A DNA stretch of 64,000 nt from Isoetes taiwanensis (GCA_021234155.1 JAJEKV010000176.1:826561-890560), one strand, 5' to 3'. Shown: positions 1-14,388, numbered from the stretch's first letter. Notes: a model not told the origin generated them from the sequence alone. A program made the numbers and translations.

Positions 1-3000
1 TTGTTACTTCGTTCAGTTACATGCACTCCTATGTCCCAATTCATGTGGAATTCCTATGTTTCATGGGAAGCTCGCCTCACAATTTTGCTTTTGCTTACCG
101 TCGACAATTAAAGGCTGTAACATAAAAATGGTTTTATGCATAGTTTGATGTGGTTTGCACACATCGAAGACTACAATTTTGTTGTTAAATTCTAGGTCAT
201 GCACTCGTCCCAATCTTATTGCTCACGTATGTATGCGGGTCCTAGTGCTCTAGTGGATCATTTAGGATAACCATTGTACCTTTGAATCCCTTGAGAGATT
301 CCTATGGTAGTCTTGATTGTGTATTTATCCAAGTTAAGCTCGGAAAATCTTTCTGTACTTTAGTATTTGGTGACCTAATAGGCTTGGATCTTAAGCCAAT
401 TATTTGGTATGACTCATATTTGGAACCTCTGCAGAATTAGGAACAATTATTTATGTTCTTGTCAACAAATTTAACAAGTAAATTCTTCTAAAAAATGCTG
501 TTCACAAAAAATGTGACCTTGTAACTTTTACACATCACACAGCAGTATTGCCAGGCTAACGTCGTTTCATTCATGTAATCACTGTCCCCAGACCAAGTGT
601 TGGTGCTTGAAGGAGTCACTAAATTGGTAGAAACGCATTAGGATTGCGGCCAGTCGATTCCCGAGTATATTGTTGAACTTATCGATTCGTGATCTTCGGT
701 TGAAATATTTCACTTTGACACGAAATGCCACGACCATATGATCCTAGCTGCGGTAAATTGCGGTCCATCGCGGAAGATCAAGATCATTTTGCGGTAACAT
801 TTAAGTATAAACTTCTAGTTTACCCACCGGAGTTTATTTTGCCGGTGTGAGGATCGGAAGATGGAATGAAATTTTATATCGAACTTCAGCAGAAAAAAGA
901 TCAAAACGCGCTGTTGGTATGCATATGTGGATCACTCAAAGGAGCATTAGAAATTATCTTCGAGGAGGTATTCTTCCGATGAAACACCTTGGATATGATC
1001 TTTTGTGCGCCTCTGAGAACAGCCTAGCAAGTTTGATAGTAATTGCCCTCTGAATAATTTGAAGTAGAAGAAGGCAACCTAAGCTTCTTGCTTACATTTA
1101 AGTTTGTGTCAACACTAATTGCATCATGGGATAGTCAGCTCTGCATACAATTTGACTCTCATTACCAGAAGTACCCGGACTGTCTCTTTAAAATGTTAAA
1201 ACGTGCTGGTGTGAAACAGAACATTAATCCCTAAGCACCAAATCTCCATCAGTTGGAGTTAGGGTTGCATTTTCCCCAACGGCTTTGCCCTATATTTTGG
1301 CTGTCAGTCTGGGAAACTTGGTACTCTTTATTTATTATGAAATATTCAGGTGATAAAAAACAATTTGCGATTGGGTCTTGAAAAACCAGGCATAATTTAC
1401 CCTCCACTGGAATTAGTAGCACTATCCTCCATAAAAGCTCCATTAAATGATATTCTCATTCTTTGATCATTTTGCCGCATCTTTGAAGACACCATAAACT
1501 GGACTTGGGTGTGGTGACAAAAGCACTTAGTTATAGACTTCAAAACCAAGAGTTCTCCGGGCAGCATCTTAATTAGCATTACTTTCAACTCTTATAGAAC
1601 ATGCGTATAAGGTGTTTGATAGGATGGATTGTATGTAATTTGTCAACATGGAGTATGACCGATAGTCATCGATTATTGAATTATTCTTTTAAAATGATAT
1701 AGTTCCGAGATTGGGGCTCGATGCCCACATCTTGAAAAATATGAAAAAAGAGTGGATATAGGCGTTCAAGAAAAAATAGTTTCTAAAAAGTTCCTATGGG
1801 AAAAGTCGTTGCTTTCTATTTGCCCTATGTACACCTTCATGCTAATCTGAATTTTTTTATACCTTTATTTAGGAGAAATATTTATTATATCAAGGGAACC
1901 TCATGTTGGAAATAAATCGAGGTAAAAAGCTGTTCGATACACCAGACCTCTTTGCCATTTATCATTTTCAACATTTATTCATCATTATTCACCACTTGTA
2001 CTTTACCAGCCCTCTGAGAATATTATTTATGGATGTACGGTAGAGTAAGAGGAAAGCTTCTTTTAATACTTATTTACAAAAGTTTGACAATACTTCCTGA
2101 TAAATTAATAGGACAACAGAAGACATGTCAAGGTCATGAAGGCAATCCAAGTGAAGAAAGATTATGGGGGATGGTGCTGGTGAAACATTGAATTGCTGTA
2201 TTTATTTATGGAGTAATACTCTTCGGATGTTTCTGCCCATTGGAAATTAATTTGTTGATAAATGCAAATTTATCATACCTTTTATTTTGTTTGGGAAATT
2301 AAACTAGTTATTATCAAGCAAAAAGCCCTAGATGCTTATTCTTTTAACACCAAACATGTTACCGCAGTGTCCAAGAAATATTCTAAAACATGTCTGAGTT
2401 GTTGTTATCGTCATTTTGTAGTACTGGATAGAATATAGTTATGGCGTTTATTCTTACCCCTACCCCCTAATAATTCTGCAATGTATTTGTAAATATGAAA
2501 CTATTTATCTACCCAATGTGGATTTTCTTTTAATACAAGCAGAATTAAGTTTCTTATTGGTTTGTCTTACTAGCTATTCTTTAGACACAAAAGCGGACCA
2601 AAGTTCATATTCTCTTATAGTGGATAAGATTGCATGTGCTCTTTGCCGGTTTTATTAGAATTGTTAGTACAGGCTTATTTATCTATATGGTACTATATTT
2701 TGAACCTCAGTGATTGAGACTTCTTATTGGATTTGATTTTATAGTGGATGGATTAGCTACTATTTCTCACTAGCTTGCCACAATGTGGTATACAACATTA
2801 TACCTCTAGAAACTTATAGCGGCTGTGGCTTGTGATATTCTATTCTGGCTGTATCGTGTGGTAGAAACATCTGGTTGAACACACTTTTTGCCCTTATGTT
2901 CCAGGCATTCTCTTCTTCCAGATCATGAAGTTGCCTTGACTTGGAACGATGCTTGAAAACACATCTTCAAAACATCAGGTGCATACTGTGGAAGGTCTAG

Positions 3001-5789
3001 TAATGTTATTTGAAAATCTCAAATGAGGTTCAAGTTTGTGATTCCGCTTTGCTTACGTAATATTTAGAGTGTACTTTAAAATAAAATATACTATGGGGGT
3101 ACATTTTCGCAGTTTAAATGGTGGACCTAGTCAAGTACTTTATTTATTCTTCTGTAAATATCTCAGCCTAGAACTGAGTTCTGAAATAAATTGACTTTTT
3201 ATTTCCTGACACTTAGTAAATACTAACCCACATTAACATAAGCAAGTATCTTGTAAAATATAATGCATTCGGAGTTTAAAAGCAAATTGACTTTCCATTT
3301 TCATTTGTCAATAAGCTACTTGCATGGCTCATGATATTTAACAGGTTGACTTATCTTAAAGGCCTTGGAATATTATTTAGATGAATATTAGACAACATAT
3401 GACTGGGTCAGTGGAGGGTGTTATGAGGTGGAGGCGGGGAGGCATCTGGTGATTCAATCTTAGTGCCAGTAACTCTTAAGTTCAAAAGTCGGTGATATTC
3501 TTCTAAACTGTGAAATGGCTGAATGTTGCATTCTATTGTAATAATCTCAGATAACAGGTCAATAATGATGTAAGATATTGCATTGAATAGATAGTTTCTT
3601 GAAGACTAATTCATTTGGCTCTTGTGACTGATCGCCTGGGCCATCACATGCAGGCTGGTTCAAACCATTGGTCACAGTGTGGTGGTGCCATCTTGAGACA
3701 GTGGTCATGCCTCATGCCAGTCAGGTGTTACTGGTTTTCTTTAAATAAACTGGTTTCTGTTATTATCTCACTAATCTTGATTATTCAGGTGTCAGGCTGA
3801 TTATTCATGGCTTTGGTTTGAGATGAATTTAGTCAGATCTTCATTAATAATCCTATAAAGTGGGTCAGTCTGAAAATGGTGACAGACATGGTCTCAGGTG
3901 CAGACAAATCATAATTGGCTATCAGTTAAAACAGAATCTTTTGATTTTCCTCAGAATCTGGTTTTGATAGATCTCCTGAGTTTTCTGGCCTGAGGACAGT
4001 CAGATGAGCCTGCCGAAATCTTTGAGGATGACCCTCGGATGTGGGCCTGGTCATATAGGCAGTGTCTTTAAGTCTCAATTCGGCTATGAGGCAATTCTTC
4101 CTATTTTGAACCATGCCAGTGAAATCGCGTTCTTATCAATTTCATGATTATATTGATAATCTATGATGGTTGTTCTATCTAGGATATTGTCCTGGGTTAA
4201 TATTTAGTTAGATGTCAAATACATTATTTGATCGATTGTGTGGGTTGGGATGACAGGTGTGGTGGAGTCATTTAATGAACGTGTTTTGAACTCCTCTCTC
4301 TGGACATCAGTCTCTTCAGATCAGGATTAACAGAATCAGGTTGTTTGAGGTTGACCTCTTGTCAGGGATTAACTAGTTGGATGGCAGATTTTGGGTAAGC
4401 TTGGTTGGATGGAGTGCAGTGTGGTGATCTTCATTCTTCAGTGTGGATGGTGTTGGAAGTGATGGGTCTGCCCCATACTTGATAAATCTGAACTTCAAGA
4501 AACAATTGGTGTGATAAATCAAAATACAATGTCTAGAAAGTAAATTATATTGGTATATTAGCTAATTACAATTAATTCAATGAAATAAATAAAATGAAAG
4601 ATGGATATATTTCTCTAATATATTCAGTTTCAGGACTCTGGTTTTCAAGTCATTCAGTGGTGGTTTTATGTATTTGTATTGTGTGTGAAAATCAGTATAA
4701 TCAGGTGTGTTTTCTATTATATATAATTAACATTCAGTTATTTTGATTGATCAAGTAATTATGTGGATATGGTGTCAAGAGGAAAAATCAGTGTGTCCAT
4801 CCTCCTGGGGTGCAGCCAGTGATCACAGGTTTTGAGCGGAGGTGCAGATTCCCATTCACAGTTGTGTGGTTCAATCATTTTTGAAATTCTGGGCGGGAAC
4901 TGTGAGCAACATTTTGGCCGATGAGTTCTCTCTTTTGGGTTTCTTTTTTTTTTTTTTTTTTGTGTTTAGATAAGGTGCGGTGTTTGGTGACAACATTGGC
5001 AATCAGGGTTCAGTTGAGAAAAAAAAGGCTTGTTCTGTGATCAGTGTTTGTATTCGGTTGACACTTTCTTATCGCCGAACTTGACGATTTCAAAGGCCCT
5101 GGATGATGTTTTCAGCCTTGTGGAGATTCGCGGTAATTCTGGAAACGTTGCTGGCTTCATTGGTGGCTTATATTTTGCCGTTGGTGTCAATTATCTTTTA
5201 TTTCATGTCAGATGGTTCAAATGAAGTGGTTCATCTGACACTATATATTAACAGGCTGATGTGATGGATATCTTGGTTATGTATCATCTTAATCTAATCC
5301 GGTGTGGACGTTCTTCAGTGGGCAAAATCTTTTATCTTCTTTGTCTAGATGGATCTTGAATCTCAATCAGGATGTGGTACTAATCATCTTTTCTGTTTGT
5401 CTTAGCTATTTTCAGTTGATCTCTTGGGTTTAATCAGTGTGTTGTTTATAATTTAAAGCGATCTTGTCAGTCAAGTGAGAATATTAGTTTATTATTTATA
5501 AATGTTGATCATATAATGAGATATGGGAAGCCAAGTTGTATGCCTTCCATATATATTAAAATGGTCAGGTTATAAATGATTCTCTGATCATATGGTTTTA
5601 GATCTATTGGTGGTGTGATCGTGTCAGATTTGCAAGATGGAACTATGTGAACTATATATATATCTTTTGTTTATTCATTCCTATCATAGTATAGTATCTC
5701 GATATAAGTTTTTTCAGTTTCCTGATTCAAAAGTATGGTCAATCAGCAGTTACTTGATTGTTCGACTGATATATTTTTGTGACCTTGTA
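1..5789. other. Long stretch without a supported gene
   Basis: I find no protein family, RNA gene or element boundary here. Base composition is AT-rich with frequent stops in all frames. An 18-T run lies at 4944-4961. A short plus-strand open frame at 847-1053 has no recognisable domain and no clear splice sites. From about 3.6 to 5.4 kb the plus strand is unusually rich in TCAG/GGTGTGG words, which suggests old repetitive DNA, but I could not define a repeat unit. Confidence 0.5.
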
Positions 5790-5792
5790 CCA

Positions 5793-6305
5793 CACCACCC
5801 TCCACCACACTTCACCACCACCACCACACTCCACCACACCATCACACCACAATCACAACACCACCACCACCACCACCACAACACCACCACCACCACCACC
5901 ACACACACCCCACCACCACCACACACACCACTACACACTACCCACCACCCCCACCACCACACTCCTGGCTCCACTCCACCATTTGGTGTATAGTGTATAG
6001 TGTGGTGAATAATGTGTGGTGTGTGGTCGAATATCGTCGGTGAATATGATGGTTGGTGTATGGTCTATAGTGTATAATTGTGGTGAATGTTAATGGTGTG
6101 TGGTGGGGAATGTGTGAGGCATGTGTGTGTGTGGTGGGAGAATGTGCTGGGTCTGAGTGAGAATATAATGATTTGGTGTATGGTCTGGTGTGCTGGTGTG
6201 TATAGTGGATAGGTGTGGTGTGTGTAGTAGGGTGTGTGGTGAATGGTGTGTGGTGTGTGTGGTGGGTTCTGGTGAATATGATAGTGTAGTATGGTGCATG
6301 GTTGG
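5793..6305. repeat. Compound microsatellite that switches strand: CCA/CAC-rich then TGG/GTG-rich
   Basis: From about 5793 to 5975 the plus strand is almost only A and C, built of CCA, CAC and CACA words. From about 5993 to 6305 it becomes almost only G and T with some A, built of GTG, TGG and GTGT words. The second half is therefore roughly the reverse complement of the first and the strand could fold on itself. His/Pro/Thr-rich open frames on both strands are by-products of the low complexity. Confidence 0.9.
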
Positions 6306-6309
6306 TGGT

Positions 6310-9300
6310 ATACATACCCTACGGTTTAGTGTTCATTTATCTGCAGATGGTATTGTTCAAGAGGTTTCTGGACCAACATCAGAAATTTTAAGCGGAATCA
6401 CTTCCAGATGCTTCAAAGATGCATTTCGAAAAATACGGGCATATTTTCCTATTAGGCTGGTGAATCAGGAGTAGGAGAGAAAAAAAATGTCGAGCACCAT
6501 TTTCTTTTACTCTTTTGTCTTTATCCCATTTACTTTGAAATTTTCTTGTGAAACTTGCTTGAAAATTTTGAATTTCTGCCTTCTCTGGTCGCAGATTCCT
6601 CAAGTTTGCAGGCTAGCCTTGTAGAGGCTAGCAATCTCACAATGTCATGAAGTCCTTCAGCTCCCTATGGATACCCCAATCTTCACCATTCTAAGCGATG
6701 GTCAGTTGACTTGTGGTTTTTAAAGGGCTTAGCATCCACATTGTGGGAGGATCTCATTGAAACAAATTCTTCCCGGATAACCTATTTCATCAGGAATACA
6801 CTTTTGTGCGAGGTTGAGGAAGAATTTGAAATAGAAATTATTGAAGCTTGGTTAGAAGAATTCATTGGAGACAGAATTGTCACCTCTTGGAATCTTCCCG
6901 AGTTCAGCGTGATTGATGAAATCTAGGTGTTTTGTGAAGGTATTTCTGTCCTAATTCATGCTTGGTTTTGCTACCATGTGTTGAATCTTGCATTATGGTT
7001 GTCTGTGAGGGCAATTTAGTCTTGCTTATCCGATCTTTACCTTCTTTCCTCCATCTTTCTCATGCATTCTCACTTTCTCCCTCATTTTTTGCCCATCCCC
7101 ACTTTTGATGGCTCAATTTCCCCTTTATTTGTTTTGAGATTCATTATGTGGAAATGAAGAGCCATTTTAACCTAAAATTACATTCTCTGTCGTTTCTTCC
7201 AGCACTTTGCGGCTTCAAAGGAAGATCGAGGTTTCTCTGTACCAAATTGAAAGACATCGTCCAAAGGCTGCCTTTCATTCCTTTTGGTAATTTTAGGGAC
7301 CTTTCTCTTCAAGGAAAATAATGGAGCCTCTTTACGATGCTTGCGTAAATGGGATAATCTCTCGAAGATCCCAACTTTCTTGGTGTTATACCTGCAATTA
7401 GTGATCCTTCTCTTGGCATTCCAATGCCTTGGTGCCAGCGCCCCTCTTTCTTTGAAATCAATTACGATCTTTGCACGGGACAACTTGCTTATAAATGACG
7501 GCCTCGACAGATTGGATCACTCTTGTTCATGGTATTTCATAAAACTCCCTATGGTCTTTGAGAAAATGAAATGTCTTTCAAATACTGTAGTTCTCAAAGT
7601 AAATAAAGCAGGGGATCATAGCTAACCTATGGTCTGTTGCTCTCATTGCGAAAATATCTATAAATCTTTGTTTCTTGGTTAAGCTATCCTTACATCATGA
7701 TAGAATGTATGTAGTACAACCATAAATTGACCAACCAAACTTCCTACTTCATAGTGGAACTTCTGGTTTATGAAAACTTTCATATCTCTTTTTTTATAAA
7801 ATGGAATCTCAGCTCTCCCTTGATTTGAATATTCAACCTCTATTTGTAACCAAACCCATTTGTTGATGATTCTTCAAGTCTCTCTCTGGTCTGTTGGCAC
7901 TTATATCTCAGCTGTTTGTATATCATCTGGAAACCTCAATTTTCTCATTGACAGTTTTCAAAGATATCCTCTGCTCCTTCCTTGTTGCTTTGGCTAAAAT
8001 TGTTCCATTGACCTAAGGTGTTTGGCTTGCCTCAAATTGCCTATTTTGATTTCGGACATTTTTGGTACGGTTACGAGGCTTGAAGAATCTTGAAGTTAGG
8101 GAATCGAGAAGAATCCAAGGAATCCAGGAAAATGGGTTCACAGTTCACTTCGAGGCCAAAGCAGGAGCATAATTAGCAAGGATATGGCCCGAGCCTTTCA
8201 TTCCATGGAATAGAGTGAATGGAAGTACCAAGAAGAATTATTTAAAAGAGGATGGAAAAGGAAAGGAGCGATATCTCGTATAATAACTTCAACAAAGCGG
8301 ATCTGGGAATTGACAATGCTTAGTATTCAAATCAAGATTGGTAGATAATCAAAGATATATGCTAAAAAATCAAAGTTGATTTTGGCATTGACTTACATTC
8401 TACTATCTCAAATAGCGAGAGTCTAGATCCAATTCAACCACCTTCCAAGCACCTCAAATTCAAAAATCAAATTGGGGTTTACACACCAATTTTGGAAGCC
8501 CCTCAAAGATACGAGATTCATTAACTATGGAAATACAAAACAAGTATTCATTGAAATCAAATGAGATAAAAGAAAAATAATCAAGTTTAGAGATCCGGTC
8601 AGTTATGAGCAGAAAAAGAAATAGCCTCACAATGAAACTATACTTCAACAAAGCACCAAGTTGATTAACATTGCTCCAGCTCTACTCATAAACATCACGA
8701 GCAACAAGCAGAATGCAGGCATCAGCGGCATTACAAACCGGCCTTGACATCAATCTCGGCTGATTTCAAAGAAGATCTTTACCCTTTAAAAATAAGTCAT
8801 CCTCATCTACAACAACATCGAGGATGATCGAGGAGGTAACTTTACGCTCAAAATCAATTTCTTTGTTTTGCTAACCAGACAAATTGAGCTATTGCACCCC
8901 AATTCATCCAATCAGCCACCTAGATCTCTTGAGATCATCATTGAGAATGGGCTCCTCCCATTCCAAACCAAAGCTTGCTTATAAGCAAAACCAGAGACTC
9001 TTTCATTGAATCTGTTGGCAGTACATGCGATAGCCCTCCCTCCCTATCCCAAAATCATTTCTCCATCTCACGAGGCAGATTGCGAACCGATTTAGCCCAC
9101 CATAGATTTCTCAAAGGGAAAAAATGGTTGGGGATAAAGTGATGTTCAACCCAAATCAAGAGACAAAATGCAGATCTTAGAAGATGATCAAAAAGGAAAA
9201 AAAGGTTCGGATGAGGGTGATGTTGAGTATGTTCCACGAACACAATTTCTGCTCAAAATCTGGACCTCAACAGGGCGAACGGATGACATCAATCTATATC

Positions 9301-9765
9301 GAACCAGGATTCTCAATCCAATAAGTATAAATAGCCTTTTACTAATGCTAATAAAGCTGGTAATGCTTATAATTTGATAAACTCGATACTCGGTTAACAA
9401 ATTATTTGAATTCATTAAAGATTGGTGCATCTTAAACTGAAAGTGAAAGTGACTTTGAATTATAAAGAAAATGTAAAGATCCTAAATGATAAAATGGCGG
9501 GACTATGAATATTATTTAAGTAGCTATCGATATTGATGAGGAATTGTCTAAAGATATCCTCTAAAGAGAATTCTTCAAGAACTCGAGGGTAGGAAAAAAC
9601 CATTGTTTACATCCCCAAAAAATGCTCCTGCTAGCAACACCAAGTAAACAAAAGAAAAAAAAGAAAAAAGGGGGAAAAGGGAAAAACAAAGGCTATAATA
9701 CAAAAAAGACTATAAAGGCTACAAAGGCTATAATTTGGTTATTGTTTGCCTCTAATCTAGCCCTA
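6310..9765. other. Gene-poor stretch upstream of LINE ORF2
   Basis: No recognisable protein. A plus-strand open segment ending at 6474 and another at 6711-6926 have no identifiable domain. A plus-strand frame at 7284-7625 is also unrecognised. Part of this region could be the 5' half (ORF1 and leader) of the downstream LINE. The only hint is a 9-base match, AAAGGCTGC, at 7263-7271 with the sequence just after the LINE poly(A) tail. I could not see an ORF1 zinc knuckle or gag-like domain. Confidence 0.35.
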
Positions 9766-12700
9766 ATGAAGATTGTTTTCTTGGAATCTAAAGAGGGATA
9801 AAAGGTGTTTTAAAGAGAAGTTATTTTCACATGACTTAAGACCTACAAAGCTGATGTTATTCTCCTCCAAGAGCATAAACTCCGGAAATTTTAGGGTGTG
9901 CTAACCTAGGTGATAGGATAATCAGGCGATAGTTCCATCTGGATAGAAGCTAATGGAACTTGGTGGTATTTGTATGATTTGGAAAAACATGGAAAATGTA
10001 TCTTTTTACAATAGCCCTACTAATATGTGGCGGTCACTATCTTTAAGGTCCAGGATAATTATTTTGGTCTTATCAACATCACAATACTTCTACTAATCCT
10101 AAAGATAGAGAACTCCGGGTCCAACATGAATAATTGGATTAAGAATCAAGTGGTTTCAGATTGGATAATTGCAGGTGATTTCAATATACTCCCTCACGGG
10201 ATCAAAGCTTGGAAGTAAAGATTAACATGTCAAAGGCTGGAAAAAAAACAATTGGAATAATCACGGATGAAATTCTTTTATTCCCTCTCTCATGGAAATA
10301 CTCTTGGTCAAAATGAAAAGTGAGGCTCAAGTTCTGTGCATAGGCAATTTATCTGATAACAATTCTAATTTTCTTTACTATGTTATATCTGATGAGTCAT
10401 TTCCAATTCGGATCATCAACCTCGGTTCCTTTGTACTAATCATCAAATCTCTTCCCTAGAGCTGGTAATATTCCCTATAAGTTCAATACGGTCTTCCATA
10501 ATGAGGCCTTTTTGTGAACAATTCAAAACATTCCTATTCGGCTTGACCTATTGGATCACAATTCTATGAGGATTTTTGCTTCAAGATTAAATCCTTCTAA
10601 ATCTTGGATTAAATCTTGGTCCAATTCCCTCACAAATTTAAAAATAATTTGAAAAAATATGCTCTTCTGAGAGAAAATGGGGATATTTAGAATGGCTCTT
10701 GAGAACAATCCTCAATCCTATTACGCATATTCAAGAAGATATTGAAAGGCAGATCAAACTTATTGAAGAGCTTGAAGCAAAGGGCTGCTATTAAATGCAA
10801 GTTCAAGTATGCTACTGAAATGGATTCGAGGTTGTTCAAATTCTTCTACAGGCGACTAAATCTAGGCGGCTTAGAAATTCCAACGTGTGCCATTGATCCC
10901 GAGGACTCTACTTTGAACAATCACAGAACATTTCAATTTCTTCTCCCTCAAATATTCCAAGCTCTTCACCCGAGGAAACATCAAGTGATATATACGAGAC
11001 AACAAAGCTAGGATTTCCGGGATCTTATTGATCCAAATTATTCCACACGAGCACCCAAAAATGGATTATTGCGCCAAACAACCTACCTTAGAGGAAGTCT
11101 TAGCTTCTCTAAAGGAAGTTTCAAGCATGAAAGTAAATCACCGGGCCAGGATGGCTTCCCTCCACGAATTTTATCTACATTTAAGGATACAATCAAGCTT
11201 GATCTAATGGCTTTTTATCAAAGTTTTTTTTGGAATTTCGGGCCATCATCCTTCTATTTCTAGTGGTTTTATACCCTCATCCCTAAAGTTGATAAACCAA
11301 GTAATTTCTCGATTGGAGGCCTATTTTCTTACTAATACCTCTTACAAGAATTTTGTGCTAAGATTATTGCATCAAGGATAAAAGATCATTTGCAAAATGT
11401 CATAAGTTTGAATCAATCATTTTCTTGCGAATAGGTTTATCTGGAAAATTATGTGCTGCCATGGAAGGGTTTACTAGCTGGGAGATAAAGTATCAAAATC
11501 AGGTTGCGCATTCTCCTTAAACTTGATTTTAAAAAGCCTTTGATACTATTAATTGGGATTTCATCAATTTTGCTATGTCTCAAGCTTGGGTTTTGACCTG
11601 ATCTGAGTTAAATTAATTATGGGGCTCAATCAAAGATCGACTCAGCTATTCTTATCAATGGTTCCCCAGCTACTTTCTTTTCCTCTCACTAAAAGTGAGA
11701 CAAGGTTGCCCTCTCGCTCCTTATCTTTTTCATTCTTTGTGGTAATTATTATTCAAAAGCAGTCATGTTTCATCAAATAATGGAAATATTCTTGGCTTGA
11801 AGGCTCGATAATGTCAACTCTCTAAGTATGCTTCAATATGCTGATGACACATTTACTTTCCTCAAGAATGATCTTAACAATATCCTTTGCATTTTTAAAT
11901 ATTATCAAAAAGATTTAGTGCTTTGTCTTGGAATACATTTAAACTTGGATAAATGTAGCATCATGGTACGATATTCAAACTCTCAAATTGCGAGGGATTA
12001 ATGTCATTAGTACTAATCAAAGCTACTAAAGCTGCTTGGTATGCCTCTATCATTGAATGCAAATCTCTAAGTTTTATGGATTTTATTGTTGACAAAATCA
12101 GTGCCAAATTTTGCATTATTTATAGGATAGTATATCTCATGTTGAGGAGGTTGTAATTGCCAATCTTGCTTGCCAGCTCACATGTGTATTTTTTTCTCGG
12201 TGGCTCCGGCATTTATCTATAAGCAAATTGAAAGGATCATTAAGGCGTTCATTTTGGAATGGAAATAATCAGGTTAAGCGGAATACTATTGCGGAAAAAA
12301 AGAGGGTGGTCTCAACTGTAAAATTCTTCATAAGCAAGCCTCAAGCTCTTCTTGGCAATTCATTTGGAAAGCTATCGATGGACCTTCAAGTCTTTGCTAT
12401 TTTCATTAATTATGGCTGATTTCTAAAAGTAATCCTGCTTGGGCATCCTTCGTGACTCATGCTCTTCCCCATTACGCCTTTTGTGATCTTCACATTGCAC
12501 CCAATACTTCCCCTTTGATGAAAATTTTTTTAAAGCTTGGAATAGCATCTTTCCGGCTTTTTCTTTGAAGTCAGTGCAACTCATCTTGCAATGCCTATCT
12601 TTTGGTCGCTATCTTTAAAGATCATCTAATCATGTTCTTGCCCTCAAGCACCCACCGTGATCTACAAAAGGTGGTGGGCCTCTTGACTATCACTACTCAT

Positions 12701-13420
12701 TGGAGATCTTTGGAACAACAACGGATGGATTTACTTGGACGCATGCGAGAGGAAGATTAATGGTACATTAAGCGATAAAAGATATATATCTTCAAGATCG
12801 GGGAAATGTTATGGGAGATAAAACCTCATCTCGGGGCTCATATCGCAGATCTCATTGGTTGTTAAGCAATAAATCTAGATACAAAGGTTTCCCTTCTATG
12901 ACTATCTAAATGAGAATGCTAGCATTGCTAAATACTTTATTCTTGGAACTTGGATATTCGGCCCATTCAAATCGATTTCTAATATCCGGAATTCTTATTC
13001 TCCAAATAAAATATCATTCTTCATCGGCTGATACCAAAAAAAAGCGTTTCTTGCCGGAATCCTTTTCAAGAGAAATCCAAATGTTTCTCCCTTTATGTCC
13101 TCTTAATTGCAACAATGTGGAAAGTATGGAACATATTTTTTCCGCCCTAAACTTCGTGCATTTTGGAGATGGTTAGAGCATTACTTTGAATTCATGACGT
13201 AGCTCCATCATCCAAGCCATTTCAATCCAATAATCCATATTACAATACTATTATCTTTTTAGCTTTATGGAATATTTAAGTCTAGAAACAGATGTCTTAT
13301 GGTCACAAAAAATTTTTCTACAACTTGGATCAAGATTCATTTCAAATATGATGTTGAGTTATGTGTAAAGACATAAAAAATTTGTATTCTCGAATAACTA
13401 TGACAAATGGAACCAAATTG
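9766..13420 (+). pseudogene. LINE ORF2 pseudogene: AP endonuclease, reverse transcriptase, C-terminal zinc finger
   Basis: Known role of the family: ORF2 nicks target DNA with an AP-like endonuclease and copies the element RNA in place. Seen here: an endonuclease segment with DVILLQEHKL and, near 10164, IIAGDFN. Reverse transcriptase blocks follow: KAFDTINWDF near 11533, VRQGCPLAPYLF at 11695, and the catalytic block LQYADDTFTF near 11831. A zf-RVT-like finger, CPLNC-x5-MEH, lies at 13096-13134, followed by LWNI, the usual tail of plant LINE ORF2. Frames change repeatedly and stops are common, so the protein cannot be made. Both Asp of YADD are intact, so decay is spread along the ORF and not focused on the active site. 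Confidence 0.85.
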
Positions 13421-13487
13421 GTATTTTTCAAGGGTATTTTAACTCCTGTTCAATTCAATCTATCTTACACAAATTCTAACTAAATTC

Positions 13488-14037
13488 TTGTCAGAGGGTA
13501 CATGGAGCTTTTGCGAGGGTCATCGAAAAGAAAAATTTGATAGGAGCGACAGATATGAAGTCAAATATGGGGATGAGAGAATTCATATGAACACTAGGTC
13601 AATTTCCCCTCATAATCATCGGACAAATGAGAGATGTCGGGGACAACGAAATCGCAAGAAGGCAAGAGAAAGGATTTGGGCAGATATATACACAAGGGAA
13701 GTCTTGCAAATGTATTATATGTTTCAAGGTTCATTAACTCCTAACCATCATGAATTCACCGAAAGAGTCAAAGAGATACAGCGTGATGTATTACACTGTT
13801 GTATCGTTAGCTGATGCTTATGGCACACTTATTCTTCTCATGGTTCAAAGAAGATTTCTACTGATCGATAAGGATAATCTATGGATGGCCGATTCCTATG
13901 TCATGGGAACTGCAGACTCTTTCACTCAAACCTATAACCAACTCTTCCATAATGCCATAAACTCAGATGACCCAAAGATCCCTACTATCCCTGATGATCT
14001 ATACATCGACAGTATTGCCTCCTCTGAGGTGCAATAG
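13488..14037 (+). other. Overlapping open frames of unknown function in the LINE 3' part
   Basis: Two overlapping plus-strand frames (13488-13814, 108 residues; 13750-14037, 95 residues) lie between the LINE zinc finger and its poly(A) tail. The first is rich in Arg, Lys and Glu. The second contains a hydrophobic patch, then an acidic stretch with NSDDPKIPTIPDDLY. I recognise no domain. They could be LINE 3' sequence (a decayed RNase H or 3' UTR) or host sequence carried along. The frame switch between them suggests one ancestral frame with a frameshift. Confidence 0.25.
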
Positions 14038-14354
14038 TTCTTTTTTTGGTTTTGCAGGTTTGGTAGCAGAGATATCAAATGGAGTTACTTATAGGAAGAA
14101 CTCGTTTTGCTGGAACAGTTGTTTTTCTGAAGCAAACAGATTATCACTAAATCATAGATCTCAAATACCTTACAAGACTTGAGCAGGAAATTTAACTACA
14201 GTTTGACAAGACTTTGACTAAATATTGTGTTGCTGTATTGCTACTTGAATTTTGGATACTTTCCTCATTTTCATTTGGTAAAACCTATCTATGAAGGTTA
14301 CCAAACTACTATGTATGTATTTCCTTAATTAATGAAAAAATCATCTCGTACTCT

Positions 14355-14385
<31 letters not shown>

Positions 14386-14388
<3 letters not shown>

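Larger units (their letters stand above)
9766..14385 (+). mobile_element. Degenerate plant LINE (non-LTR retrotransposon) with poly(A) tail
   Basis: A plus-strand LINE whose ORF2 domains appear in the expected order and whose 3' end is a run of 30 A (14356-14385). The start at 9766 is the ATG of an N-terminus resembling MKIVSWN-RGI, the usual beginning of plant LINE ORF2. The true 5' end, including any ORF1, lies further upstream and is not resolved. About 900 bases separate the last ORF2 motif from the A tail. A possible 9-base target duplication (AAAGGCTGC at 7263-7271 and 14383-14391) would make the element about 7.1 kb, but the match is too short to trust. Confidence 0.85.

Noticed and set aside
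5637-6315. His/Pro/Thr-rich and Val/Trp-rich frames on both strands
   Set aside because: They lie in CCA/TGG microsatellite sequence and reflect composition only.
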